Positions 47,149 through 58,516 of a stretch of 64,000 nucleotides of DNA are shown piece by piece. Numbering within the stretch: position 1 is the first letter of the stretch; every line of letters starts with the position of its first letter. Source of the stretch: Podospora pseudocomata (taxonomy: Eukaryota; Ascomycota; Sordariomycetes; Sordariales; Podosporaceae); assembly GCF_035222375.1 (NCBI RefSeq), contig NW_026946366.1, positions 3,100,001 to 3,164,000 of the forward strand, given 5' to 3'. The position numbers and the translations under genes were made by a program. The notes beneath the pieces are model-generated. The model ran no database searches. It was not told where the DNA came from and saw nothing but the letters and a program-made list of their open reading frames with translations.

Positions 47149-48514
47149 TGGAGGAGTTCTCGGACGTGCTATGTGTGTGTCGTTATTTGATGGCGAAGGA
47201 CGGGATGGAGGAGAGCAACAGAAAGAGTCGGCGGCGGTGGTGTATAACAGTTGTATATGGCGTGCGTGTGATTCAAGAATGAAATTGCGGTCGGCGAGAC
47301 GCTGCTCCGCGCGAGAGTGCCTTATCTCTGGGTGGCTTCTCGTGCCCCTGGTCCCCTGCTCGGACGCTGTGCCCTGGCTCTCGGAAGAGCTGAAAAAGGT
47401 GGAAATGGGAGGGCGCTTCCTCTTATGACGATGACGACTGATAGAAAAAAAGTGTCGACAAGGTAAGGTATCAGATTGTTTGACAGGTCCTGTTAAGTGG
47501 TTGAGGCGTGCGGCTCTGTTCGTGGCGGGCGTGCGTGTCGGGGTGCTGCTGGGTGGTGCCTTGAGATGTGGGCAAGCTCCGTTATTTGAGTTTGTGGTGA
47601 TCGTCGAGCTTGTCGTCACTACTGCTTCCGACACAAAGGAAGATCCCTGCGTCAACTGTCTGTGGAACGGGCCTAGACACAGTGTGCTGTGGGTTGTGTG
47701 GGCGGGGTGGAGCTGTCAGAGCTCCCCTCTCACCTCACCCCTTTCCGGCCCCGCAGGTAAAATGCCTGCTGTTTTAATTTGGAGACTGAGATGACGGTAC
47801 GACTTGCAAAAGATTACGAATATAAAAAAAAGAGAATGAATGGCAAACAGATCCTGCCTGCTCACGGCATTTGCAATATCATATCAGAAAACCCAACATC
47901 GGGCAGCTGCAGAAGAATAAAAGGTGGAGAAGATAAGGGCCACCCGCAGGCGAGACAATTAAGGTAGAGATATCTGAAGACAGCATCCGCTGGGACGGAC
48001 AGTGCGAGTGTGTTGTCGACCCCTCTCTTGTGTCGTGTCAGTCCGTCCCATCGAGGGCTTCTTTCTATTTTATTTCACCGCTCCGGGCCATTGTTCCTTG
48101 CTTCGCGCCGATAGACTTTTTGGTGTGCAGCTCAGGCCCATCACCAATGAGCCAAGCTGATTCGAAAACATGGTCTTGATGCCAAGCTTGCAAAGGAGCC
48201 CAAAGCTTCAAACAGACCGCAGGCTAGGCCTCGAATTGCATCTGCAGTGGGGTAACGAATACTACCGTGGTACATTCTCAAAGTACCCGTGGCCCGATCC
48301 TCATCGCGCAACTTACGTACAACCCTCGGAAGCTAACGCCACATGATATCGGCATCTGCAACGAAACATCCCGACACTGCGGGTGAGACAGCAACAGAAG
48401 ACAGTCAGTGCCTGTTGATCATTACCATAATGCAGCCATACGTGCCATCCCTATTATACATGATAGTATCTACACTACATGTGTATCCCAATATCCCATT
48501 ATCCCATCATCTCA
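47149..48514. other. intergenic
   Basis: Upstream region of the 177-residue gene and 3' region of the coilin candidate, both on the minus strand. No other gene seen. Confidence 0.5.
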
Positions 48515-51500
48515 TCACTTGTGAAAGAGGCCATCTGCTATCCGCTTCCTTGCCCTGGCCAAACCCTGACTGCTGGCGCTATCCGGCTGCTGCGAGCTCG
48601 CAATTCTCTGCGGAATCGACGCCTTCTCCCGCAGAAGGTCGAGAGACGAAGCCGGTACACTCATACCTCGCTTGCTCAAGCCAGCCCGCCTTGCTGCTGA
48701 CGTCGGCCTCCTCTTCTTGACCCAGCCGTCACCATCGGGCCAGTCAGAGTCCTGCGAATCCTTATATGTCTCGTCAATGTCGTCCTCTGCGTAGTTTTCT
48801 TCCAACGCAGGCTCGGGACTGCTAAGTAGTGATATCACCTGTGACCCCTTCGGGACTTGAAACTGAGTCGAAGTGCGCGCGCTTCTACGCCGGCAAGTCT
48901 CGGTATGGGACGACACAGGTTCCATCTTGATCTTTGCCATGGAGCTTTGCTTGAGGTGCTGTGACTTCCTAGGCGACGGCTTCTCAATGGGCTTCACCAT
49001 GAGCCTCCGTGCAAGTGTGGATGGGCCTCTGCGGACGTTGGGAATATCCGAGTCTGAGCTCGAATCCCCATCATCAGAATCTAATTTGCCAGAGTTATTA
49101 GAGTCTTCAGACTCGTCCTCCATGTCATCCAGCCGCCGCATGGCTTCCTCATATTCCGCATCTGCCGTTGTCTTTGACATGCGCGACTTCCCTGCTGGAA
49201 TGACGTCAACCTGGACCGGTTCCCGGGCCGGCACACCCGAACTGTTATTGGTCGAAGGCTGAGTGCAGAGCTCGCTCACCGATGGCAGGGATTCGTCTGA
49301 TGACGAAGACTCGGAAACAGCCCGTGCAAGGCGAGAAGGACGAGGCGTTGGAACATTGTCCTCCTCTTCTGCCTGCTCATCCTCTGATTGCTCATCCTCC
49401 TCATGGCTTTCGACCTCGCTGGGTTCATCTTCCATGGCATAAGGAGGCGAGCTGCGGAGTGCATCTCGGTTGGCAGAGTCATCCTCGAGTGCATTAAGCG
49501 AAGAGTCGGCCAGATCGATGCTGAAGTCCGGGTCAACTTGCCTCTCGCTCTGGATGCTGCCAATTTCCGAGGGCGGTAGGGCTAGTTTGGGGGACTCAAC
49601 CCGATGGTCAGACGGCGGCAGCGAGATGGCATCCGAGAACCCATTAAAAGGCTCCAGCCAAATCGGCCGCGAATCAACGCCGTTGGTTGTACCGCGTGAA
49701 GCACGGCGAGATCCCAAGTCGCTTTGAGGCTGCGAGGGTTCAAATGGTCTCGGCAACGCATCATGCGACATAACCGTCAGCTGTCGTGAGGGCGAGTGGC
49801 TACTGCGGTTCGAGAGTGCGTCATTGGCAATGGGTGGATCAACCTCCTTGTGGAAGCCAGCTTCGCTGATCAGCTGACTGATTTCGTGCTGCCTGTCTTC
49901 CGTCATGGATATATCTTCGACAGACATCACCTGAGCGGCCTGGGCCTCCTGATCTTCACTGGAGCCATTGGGGTCACAAGATTCGGGGATGACGCTTTCC
50001 TCAAGAGTCTGAGTGTTGATATCCATCTGTGATGTCTCGTCAGTAGATTGTTCCGGTGCTTCATGCCCGAGGGTTGCCGATGTTTGAGCGCTCGTGGTCT
50101 TTTCGAGGTTGTTGGCGGTATGGGACGGTGATGGTTCCTCCACCAAAGGCGTACCTGGAACTATTTGAGAGGGATACTGCAGGACGCGGGGCTCCATCAT
50201 TTCAGATAAATCCAGGGTCCGGTAACCCTCCTCCTCCTCCTCCTCATCTTCCTCATCCATGCCCGGAAGTTCAAACTTGTCGTAGACACGCTTGCCCTCG
50301 TCATCGTAAACCTTTTCGTTTCGGTCCAAGTACTGATCTCTTTTGGCAAGCCGGACCCGAAGAACACCATGATCCTCCAGAGTGATAATGATTCCCGTCA
50401 GGCGTGACACTTGGGGTGCCCAACTCGTCGCCTTGGACATCAAAAGTTGCTGCCAAGTAAGAATCATGCCAGGCGCAGCACTTCCAGGCTGCAACAAGGG
50501 GAGAGTCGAAGGGTCTGCGGGAAGCGGTGGAAGGTCATCCTCTTCGTCCTCCTCACGAACCTCTGATACACTGCGCTCGGGTTGTTCCTGCGGCTCGTCA
50601 TCGTAGTTCAGGGTAGTCTCGCCATATTCCGTGCTTGCCTCGTGGTAATATGACCCTCTGTCATCATAGCTATAGTCCCCAATACCACCCACGTCTGACC
50701 TTCTCCTTTTCGTTTTCGGCGTCTCTTCATCTTGAAGCTGATACTCGTCTTGAGTACGCTGCTTCCTCTTCTTGCGGCCACCGTGTTGGTATTTCTGCTG
50801 GGGATCCCAACGTTGGACAAACGGGAATGGAGGCTCACTGAGCTCCACGCCCTCCTGGCAGCACTCGACAGCCCTATAATTGATCTTGGCTCGCCAGGCA
50901 TCTGGATCCCTGTCCGCATCGCAGGCAGCGTCCTTATGGGGTGCCACAGTTGTTTCAGACAGCCGAGATGTTGCTTGAGCCGCTGGAGCCGCATCGTGAG
51001 CCGAAGCTGGCTGGCTGGGGGCATCGCCTTGCAACTCCTCCACAATCATTCCAGTCAAAGCTCCAATGCGCTCCAGCATCTGTGCCTTCTTCGCGGCGAT
51101 AGTCTCAGTTACACTGGCAAGCTCGGTAGAGTCTGCCTCGGTCATACCAGTACTCGGAGCCGTAGGAGCTAGCGCCACTAATGCCTCAGCGCGAGCAGCA
51201 GCCTTCTTTGCCTGCGCCAGAGCCCTTCGTCGAGCGTTTCTTTTCCGAGTGGATGGCTTGCCTTCCCAAGGGCGAGGTGGACCCGCATCTTCACTTTGAA
51301 CGGCCGGTGCTTCGGTGACTTGCAGGGTCTTAATGAGACTGGGCGCGATCTGTTTTGGTTCTGGGACAGCACGCTCTTGGCCAACAGAAGTATCATCACC
51401 GCTTGAGGATTCGCCATCGCTGGAGGAATCATCATCGCTGGAGGAATCGATGTCGCTCGAGGAATCTTCACCGCTGGAAGTCGCCTCTTGGCTGGAACTT

Positions 51501-53200
51501 TCACTAGCCGAGCTGTCGTCGTCACTTGATTCACCGTTCGAATCATCGATTGAAGAGCCGTCAGAGTCCTCGTCGCTGGAGTCAGCTTCATCGGAATTAC
51601 TTTTACCGCTTGAATCCTGGTCAGAATCAGGTGCACTGCTGTTTTGATCATCATCAGACTTGGGATCACCGGCAAGATCCACACCCTCATCACTACCGTC
51701 ACTGGCGCCATCGCTGTCGGCATCGTGGTCCTCATTGTCGCTCTCACTATTACTGCTGCCGTCATCGTCATCGTCACTGTCGTTATGGCCATCACTGTCG
51801 TCGCCCCCAGATGGCTTGGTGTCGGCAGTGGTTTGGGCCTCCTCGTTATTCTCATCCTCGTCACTGCTCAGGTCGTCGTCGCCATCCGGGTTCGAGTCAG
51901 TGAGATCATGTTCTGAGGAGCCTCGTACAGGTGGGCAGACTTTCGAGGACGCCACTTCGGGTCCACTGTCACTTTCGCTGTCGCTAGTGCCTGATTCTTC
52001 AGAAGACGAGTGATGGCTAGCTTCATTGGCATCCTCTTCCAGGGCATCATTCTGGTCTTCATCATCATCGTCCTCGAACTTGGTGTGCACAGGAAGGTTG
52101 ACAGGTTCTCCTTTCTTGCGCATCTCCTCGACCATGTATCTAGAAGCAGTGCCATTAAGGATGGAACCGATCGGGAATCCATGCTGATCGTAATGCTTGA
52201 TCACGGACGCAACCGATTCAGCGTCGCTGTCGTCTTCCTCATTACTGTCCCTTGGTCGCTTGGTACCACGCTTTCGACCGTCGATGGGAGCCTCGAATTC
52301 CTTCGCCTTCCTTCGTGCATTGACGCCGCGCTCCTCACCGTATGTTATGCTGTTCTCGCCTTTCTCGGGTTCCATATCATTCCCCAGGTCCCTTAGTTCA
52401 GCCTCAAGATCGGACTCATCATCTTGAACATCTTCCTCGAGGTCTGCATCCTCGTCTGAATCTGAGTCCAACCCTTGTTCTTCCATGTCATCCTCATCGA
52501 TGGGCTCCATATCCGACTCGTCCTCGTTCACATTCTGACCACCAAAATCGTCGTCTTCTACATCCTCGTCCGAGTCGGCGTCATATGGCGCACTGAACCT
52601 GACACTTCCGGCCCTGCGGGCTTTCTTCCGTCCCCGTTCGCCAGACTCGGTAATCATAAGCTGTTGAGCATCGTCGTCTTCTCCCTCGCCATGTGGATGG
52701 TAGGTAAGTCGTGGGCGTTTCAAGGGCGGTATATCCACTGCAGGTCTGTTGTAGGCAGCTCTTAGGCGAGGGCGGCCGAAAGGGATACCGTCGAGAAGAT
52801 GACGGCCGTCATTGGTGATCTGATCGCGGCCGCTCAAGCGACGCTTCCTTCGATCATTTGTAACAAGTGGGCGAATGCTAAGAAAAAGTGGCGCATGTTA
52901 GTTTGGATCGCTTCGTCGAGTACAAAGGCGCGAGACGGAACAAACGTACTAAATCTCTTCATCATCCTTCAGTACGTCGGCCACTTGCTGGAAGTGGAAG
53001 AAGTCAAAGGCGGTGCCCGTGTCCTTCTGTCTCAACTCGATGGTGTAGTCCTCCAAACCCCATTCGTTGCTCTCTAGGGGGATAATCTCGTTGACTTGTT
53101 CCAGTAAGTTTGCAATGGTCGGATCATTCTCCGTCTTGCAGCTGAAGACGACTCGTACGTCAGGGAGGGCATGGCGGCGGACCACCAGTCGCAAACGCAT
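48515..53200 (-). CDS. candidate fungal coilin: ubiquitin-like N-terminus, acidic Ser-rich middle, Tudor-like domain (two exons)
   Basis: Model: exons 53200-52950 and 52877-48515; 1,537 aa. The 72-nt GTACGT...TTAG intron has an AAACTAAC branch site. Residues 1-95 form a compact ubiquitin-like segment: M-R-L-R-L-V-V-R-R start, L-L-E-Q-V-N-E-I-I, a closing L-K-D-D-E-E-I-Y-I-R-P-L, then basic N-D-R-R-K-R-R. A long Asp/Glu/Ser tract follows (roughly 380-590). At about residues 868-990 is L-P-L-L-Q-P...P-G-M-I-L-T-W-Q-Q-L-L, then S-W-A-P-Q-V-S-R-L-T-G-I-I-I-T and, after an acidic run, D-L-S-E-M-M-E-P-R-V-L-Q-Y-P. This matches the order of the coilin atypical Tudor domain: L-P-L-L, G-x-x-I, S-P-x-V-S, G-x-I, and a final E-L-x-D-P-R-x-I. 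The coilin assignment is my inference from recalled sequences; gene structure is firm. The C-terminal 500 residues are mostly disordered. Confidence 0.7.
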
Positions 53201-53731
53201 GTTTCAGTTGAGTTGACTGGTATTGAACAGGTGGAATCTGGATGGTTGATGATGCGTAGAAAAGAAAATTCCGGGAAAACCTTCGTCGCGAGAAAAATAG
53301 ACTGGAGCACGCAGAGAAGAACAGAAAGTAAAAATGAGTGACGGATTGACGGGATTGACGGATTGACGCGTGCGAAGCTTTGGGACCAAAGCTGTCGCCA
53401 GGCTGTCGCAGGTGAACTGTGGAAAGTTGCCCCGGCTTGCAGCTTTCATCTTATCTTATCGATAGTGGGGTGGGTTTTTGCGCGGACTGCGATAACCCTG
53501 GTGCTAAGAACCATCAACTACGACATGGGCATCGTAACCCTGATGGTGGCAGACCGAGTACCCCTGAGGGTGTCGAGCTTCAACATTCACGATGCCAATG
53601 CGTGATCCAAAAGTCTACCCATTTTCTGCGGTCGCTAATCCAGGTATCTACTTTGCGAATATACAGATATACACGTGCTTCTTCTCCGAGCTTGCCACAA
53701 TCCCAATCGTCAACCATTTCCTCGAGTAGGA
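53201..53731. other. intergenic
   Basis: Promoter of the coilin candidate and 3' region of RIB1. A triple GACGGATTGACG-like repeat occurs at 53340-53368. No gene. Confidence 0.5.
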
Positions 53732-55028
53732 TTACCTCGGCAACGCGCCTGGGTCTAACAGATGCCCCATCTTTTCAATCTGCGGGTGCCTCGCGGTTAG
53801 CATTTGCCATGGCGCAGCGTAGAAGCACAGAATATCTCACCTTTGTCTTCAGATATCCTTCCACCTCGGGCGCCCTGAAGCCGCCCTTGCCCTTCCACGA
53901 CAGAGGCACCATGGCCACACGCTCCTTCACCACCACCTCCCTGTTTGGCCCCTCCACGGCGCGAATCTTGTCTGGGTTGTTGGTCAAGAGACGCACTTCT
54001 TTCTGACCGAGGTCAAGCAGCATGGCTGTTGCAAGGCCGTAGCTCCGCGCATCAGCGGGATGTCTCAAGAGCAGGTTTGCCTCGACTGTGTCCGACCCCA
54101 AATCCTGCAGATTGTAAGCCTTGAGCTTTTCACCCAGCCCGATGCCGCGACCCTCCTGCCGCAGATAGATGATGATGCCTCCTGCTTTGTTTGAAGGTAG
54201 AGACATGAGCCGCGCAGCCTCGTCGAGCTGCTCGCCACAGTCACAGCGCGCAGACCAAACGGTTTCGCCTGTGTAACACTCGCTGTGTATTCTGACCAGA
54301 GGTGGTTGGCTCTTGACAGCCTCTTCTGGTTCTTGTCTCTCTGTTGCCGAGCCATCAGCCTTTTCCAGGCTTGTCGTTCTCCCTGGGTACAGTCTGCCCG
54401 TGTAGGCGCCCCGCACAAGGCGATCCATCTCGGTCTCGCCCTCGCGTACGGCATCGAGTGACTTGCTGCGGATCGTGTTTCCAAACACGATGGCCAAATG
54501 TTCCTTGTTGTCCACATTGTTGGTGTAGAGGTGGAGAAACATCTCGGCGCCTGTGGTGGTCGGGATACGCGCGCGGACGATGCATTCTACCTGAGGGAGT
54601 TGCTCGAGGAGTCGTGGGTGTTTGGATCCACAACCGCCGGAGGGAACCGAACTGTCGACTGGGACGCCGCGCGGTTCTGAGAGCAATAGGCTGGACGGAG
54701 TAGCGGTCCCTGGGGTGGCGGGAGGTGTGAAGGCTGGCGACAGCAGCGAACTGGGCGGCGGCGCATTTGATGGTGTCCCTGCGCCATCATTGCGGTCGCC
54801 GTTGCTGTCATTATCATTACTGCTGCTGTCTCCGTCCTTGGGCGTGGGCGGTGATGTGGCAGAAGTGCCGACTGCGGGGTCGGAAGAAAAGGAGAAGTCG
54901 GGGTGCGACACATCGGCATCACCTTGCGACGAGTGCTGGGCGTCTGTTGGGGGAGAGTAGAAGGAGGGCAACTGGCTGGTCGTCCTCTCGGCGTGGTGTT
55001 GCCATTCGTCTGGCTGCTGGCCGGGCAT
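53732..55028 (-). CDS. RIB1: GTP cyclohydrolase II, riboflavin biosynthesis (two exons)
   Basis: Model: exons 55028-53841 and 53779-53732; 411 aa. Splicing of K-T-K|GTGAGA to GCAG|ATT gives the family end I-E-K-M-G-H-L-L and a TAA at 53732; without it the frame runs on into the intron. The first 140 residues are Ser/Pro/Thr-rich and variable. The catalytic part holds [10 protein letters not shown], the Zn ligands in C-Y-T-G...A-R-C-D-C-G, and [11 protein letters not shown]. Known role: the first committed step of riboflavin synthesis from GTP. The start at 55028 is the first ATG in the open frame; the last exon is only 48 nt. Confidence 0.94.
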
Positions 55029-56534
55029 TGCGACGGGACTGGAATGGGATGGAGGGGCTGGCACGCGCGTGTGGCTGTCGGTGGCCGGTGACGGGTGGTG
55101 CAAGGCAACGCAAGGCTATCCGCAATCACAGGCTCGGGCCGTCGGTTCCAGGGCACGTCTGGGTCGGTCTGTAGGTAGGGTAAAGAAGGTTGCAAGGGGT
55201 TCAATGGCGGTCAATGGCGCAATGGATGGAGAGAATCAATCAGTCAACACAAGACTCGAGCCCTTTTTGCTAGTTTCAAAAGATGACAGCTTCAACCGGG
55301 CCGGCGGGCGATTCCAAAGCGATTCACGGCCATTGGGGAAGCATTAGTCATGTGCTGCCCGCATCGCCTCGGTGCTTTGGAGTTCGGCAGGCGGCGAGAC
55401 AACTTCCCCATACTTTGCGGGGTTCGGCCCCACTCCTCTCCATCTTTCTTCAAACTTGACAGTTGACACTCCCATTGGTTTTTTGGCGACAGCGACAATT
55501 CATTGTTGTCTATTTCGTACCTGGGTAACCTGGATATGGTGAGCTTGCAGAAAGACCCCTTTCAAAATACAATGTCACCGATTATTAAACTTTGCATTTG
55601 TACAGATGGCATATTCATCATCAACTTAAACCGAGCATCTCCGATGTGTGATTGATTGATAAGCTTTGTCTTATCACGATCCTGTTCATCTTCCATCCAG
55701 TCACGCCAGTCAACTCAGGCCAACAGGATGCAGAACACATCTTGGCTTCCCCGGCTGGGGCTAACTGTTCTCCAAAGTTAGCATACTAAAGGCTGATGCA
55801 GAACGCCCATTTCGATGCCAGCATTCACACGCAGCGGAGGCCGACATGTATTCTTCCGAGATGTCGTCAGTTCGGTTCAAGTGCGGCTCTTCAGTGCCCA
55901 GACAAGGCACTATATTGCGCCAGGCACCACGAGGTAGCGCGTGGTATGTCGAGAGCTCGAGAAAGGTCCAGCGAGGTCCTCATCAACCCTCTCGAGCATC
56001 TCGTCCGGGCTGGGCTCCCGATCCAATATATCTGCGTGTCCTTGGAAAGAGGTTCCCTTGACCGCTGGGAAATTGGTCAATGCAGCTTGAGGTCTTGTCG
56101 CTACCGTGAGCCCACATGGGCAACACCGTCTCCCATCACGCAATGTTTCTGTGTTTCCTCTTTGGGACGTGGAGGAAACGGATCTTCGGGAGGGTAACCG
56201 GGAGCCGCACCCCAGGCCAAGACCTTAGCCTACCAGCGCGATGTGTCGTTCCGAGTGGGCCATCGCCCACTCTGTCCATGGTGCCGGCACGACGTCTCCT
56301 TCGACGCCGGGAAACCCGTCGACATCCTGGCCGTTGCAACTTGGCTAACGGAGGCAGTGGGCTGTCATGGTGAACCGATTCGGAAGGGAAACCTGGGGGA
56401 GCGAGCCAGGTGAACTGGTATAAGAGGCATCCGACGACGACCTCGAGATGGGGGAGTCTTTCTTGCTTCTTCAGCCAGCCTCTCCAGCTCTGTCTCCCAC
56501 TCCATACAGCCTTCTTCTTGGACCTACCATCACC
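55029..56534. other. 1.5-kb divergent promoter of RIB1 and GH6
   Basis: Contains the CRE1-type sites listed separately and a TATAAG at 56419-56424, about 110 nt before the GH6 start. No additional gene seen. Confidence 0.55.
55749..55760. promoter_or_regulatory. inverted pair of CRE1/CreA-type sites
   Basis: CCCCGG directly followed by CTGGGG; read outward, each half fits the SYGGRG consensus of the carbon catabolite repressor. It lies about 775 nt upstream of the GH6 start. Further single matches are CCCCAG at 56210-56215 and CTGGGG at 56393-56398. Paired sites are the arrangement usually found in repressed cellulase promoters, but binding is inferred. Confidence 0.45.
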
Positions 56535-57766
56535 ATGCGTGCCGACGTCTTGATTGCCGCTCTGGCCACCGGCGCCCTCGTGGCTGCCGTCCCTACCTCC
56601 CCCAAGAAGCCCACCCCTCCCAAGGGCGACGTCTCCAACCCCTTCGTTGGCAAGACCCAGTTCGTCAACCCCGAGTGGTCCAACAAGCTCACTCAGACCT
56701 ACAAGAGCTTCCTCAAGAAGGGCGATGTCAAGAACGCTTTCCGCACCCTTCAGGCCCAGAAGGTCAGCACCTTCGTCTGGGTCTCCCGTCTCTCTGAGCT
56801 CTCCAGAATCGACGAGGCCATCGCCACTGCCCGCCGTGTCCAGAAGACGACCGGCAAGAAGCAGATCGTCGGTCTCGTCCTTTACAACCTCCCCGACAGA
56901 GATTGCTCCGCTGGCGAGTCTGCCGGTGAGCTCCTGAGCGGCGAGAACGGCTTTGAGCGCTACAAGGAGGAGTTCGTCAAGCCCTACGCCCAAAAGGTCG
57001 CCGCCGCCAAGGACCTCGAGTTCGCCATTGTCCTCGAGCCCGATTCGCTCGGAAACCTGGTCACCAACCTCAACATCCCCCTCTGCGCCGGTGCCGTTGA
57101 CACCTACCGTGATGGCATCGCCCATGCCATCACCCAGCTCCAGCAGGACCACGTCCACCTCTACATTGACGCCGCCCACGGTGGCTGGCTCGGGTGGAAC
57201 GACAATCTTCCCCTCGCTGCCGATGAGTTCGCCGAGGTCTTGAAGAGAGCCGACGAGGCTTCCGGCAAGAAGAACAAGATTCGTGGTTTCGCCACCAACG
57301 TCTCCAACTACAACCCCCTTCACGCCGTCGTCCGTGAGAACTACACCGAGTGGAGCAACAGCTGGGATGAGAGCCACTATGCCTCCAGCCTGGCCCCCCA
57401 TCTCGAGGAGCGCGGCCTTCCTGCTCACTTCATTGTTGACCAGGGCCGTGTCGCCAACCCCGGTGCCCGCAAGGAGTGGTATGTTTCCCCTGGCATTTCT
57501 TTCGACGGACCTCAAGTTAACATTTTACGTGTAATAGGGGTGAGTGGTGCAACGTTGCCCCCTCCGGATTCGGACCCGCTCCCTCCACCAACACTAACAA
57601 CACCGTCGTTGATGCCATTGTCTGGATCAAGCCCGGCGGTGAGTCTGATGGCGAGTGCGGCTACTTCAACGCTCCCCGCGCCGGCCATTGGCACGACGAG
57701 TTTGCCCAGCAGCTCGTCCAGAACGCCCATCCTTCCGTTTATGAGAACTGGTGGAAGTTCTGGTAA
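56535..57766 (+). CDS. glycoside hydrolase family 6 cellulase, no CBM (two exons)
   Basis: Model: exons 56535-57478 and 57538-57766; 390 aa. A signal peptide (M-R-A-D-V-L-I-A-A-L-A-T-G-A-L-V-A-A) is followed by a short Lys/Pro-rich linker and the catalytic domain; no CBM1 is present. Key text: V-L-Y-N-L-P-D-R-D-C-S-A with the likely proton donor at Asp123, I-V-L-E-P-D-S-L-G-N, Y-I-D-A-A-H-G-G-W-L-G-W, F-I-V-D-Q-G-R and W-I-K-P-G-G-E-S-D-G. Splicing of TG|GTATGT to AATAG|GGGT gives W-G-E-W-C-N. Known role: cellobiohydrolase/endoglucanase attack on cellulose. The length and missing CBM resemble the GH6-3 type of sordariomycetes. CRE1-type sites lie upstream. Confidence 0.94.
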
Positions 57767-58516
57767 ATACAAAAATATTTATCAACTAGGTGGATGGAGT
57801 AGGGTGTTTTAGAATTCTTGTACATACTTAATTATTTGCCTTGTCTATACAAATCAAGGTTAATCACAAGACCTTTTGTCAATTACTTCGGCTCCCTTTT
57901 GCTTTTTGTTTCATGGTGATCTAGTCTCTGGACATCCGAAGCGTGGTTATGGCTTGCTTTCAGCATCTTGACAGGGTTGGTTCCCAAGCAAAGACATTGG
58001 ATGTTTTCTCCATTCTGATTGTAGTTGTTGAAATGTTCTCCTCTTCAGCCTCATGCTCAATGTTTTACCCGCAATTGATATAGTGTGGATTTCATGACAC
58101 TGTTGACATACCCAGGACAGAACAGTTCAAGTTTCTGTCCTTGCGGTCAACAACTCCAGTCCTAATTCCCGGGGAATTACGCAGACCTCAAACGTCGAAA
58201 CGGACTGGAAACTTTGATGGCGTTTTAAGGTTGAGCGCCTTGTGGAATTCCCTCGCTGGTGGCTGCAGTCAGGGGGTCATCCTCTCCAGCTTCGGAACCG
58301 GTGGGCAAGCCCCCCTATATACACAAACCCGCCAGCCTTGCGCTGTGCTCCTTGTTTTCTCCCCCTTTGCGCTCGCCAACCATTCAGTCGCACCCATGTC
58401 TCTCATTTAAACCACTTTGTCCTGGGTGACCCGACACTCTTTTGTCAAATCCAAAACACAGCGGCCACCACCATTCTGCATCGTTCTTTGCCTGCAGACT
58501 ACACGAACATAAGGCG
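57767..58516. other. intergenic
   Basis: 3' region of the GH6 gene and the upstream region of the 5'-nucleotidase relic. AT-richer just after the GH6 stop. No gene. Confidence 0.5.

Noticed and set aside
47149-47655. Open frame extending far upstream of the 177-residue gene
   Set aside because: Only the last 44 codons begin with ATG; the rest has no start and low-complexity text, so I kept only the short upstream ORF.
53340-53368. Short GACGGATTGACG-like direct repeat upstream of the coilin candidate
   Set aside because: Only about three short imperfect units, with no flanking element structure; treated as local slippage.
56136-57515. 459-codon ORF antisense to the GH6 cellulase
   Set aside because: It is the mirror of a strongly codon-biased gene; its Gly/Val/Leu-rich text has no family motif, while the plus strand gives a complete GH6 enzyme.
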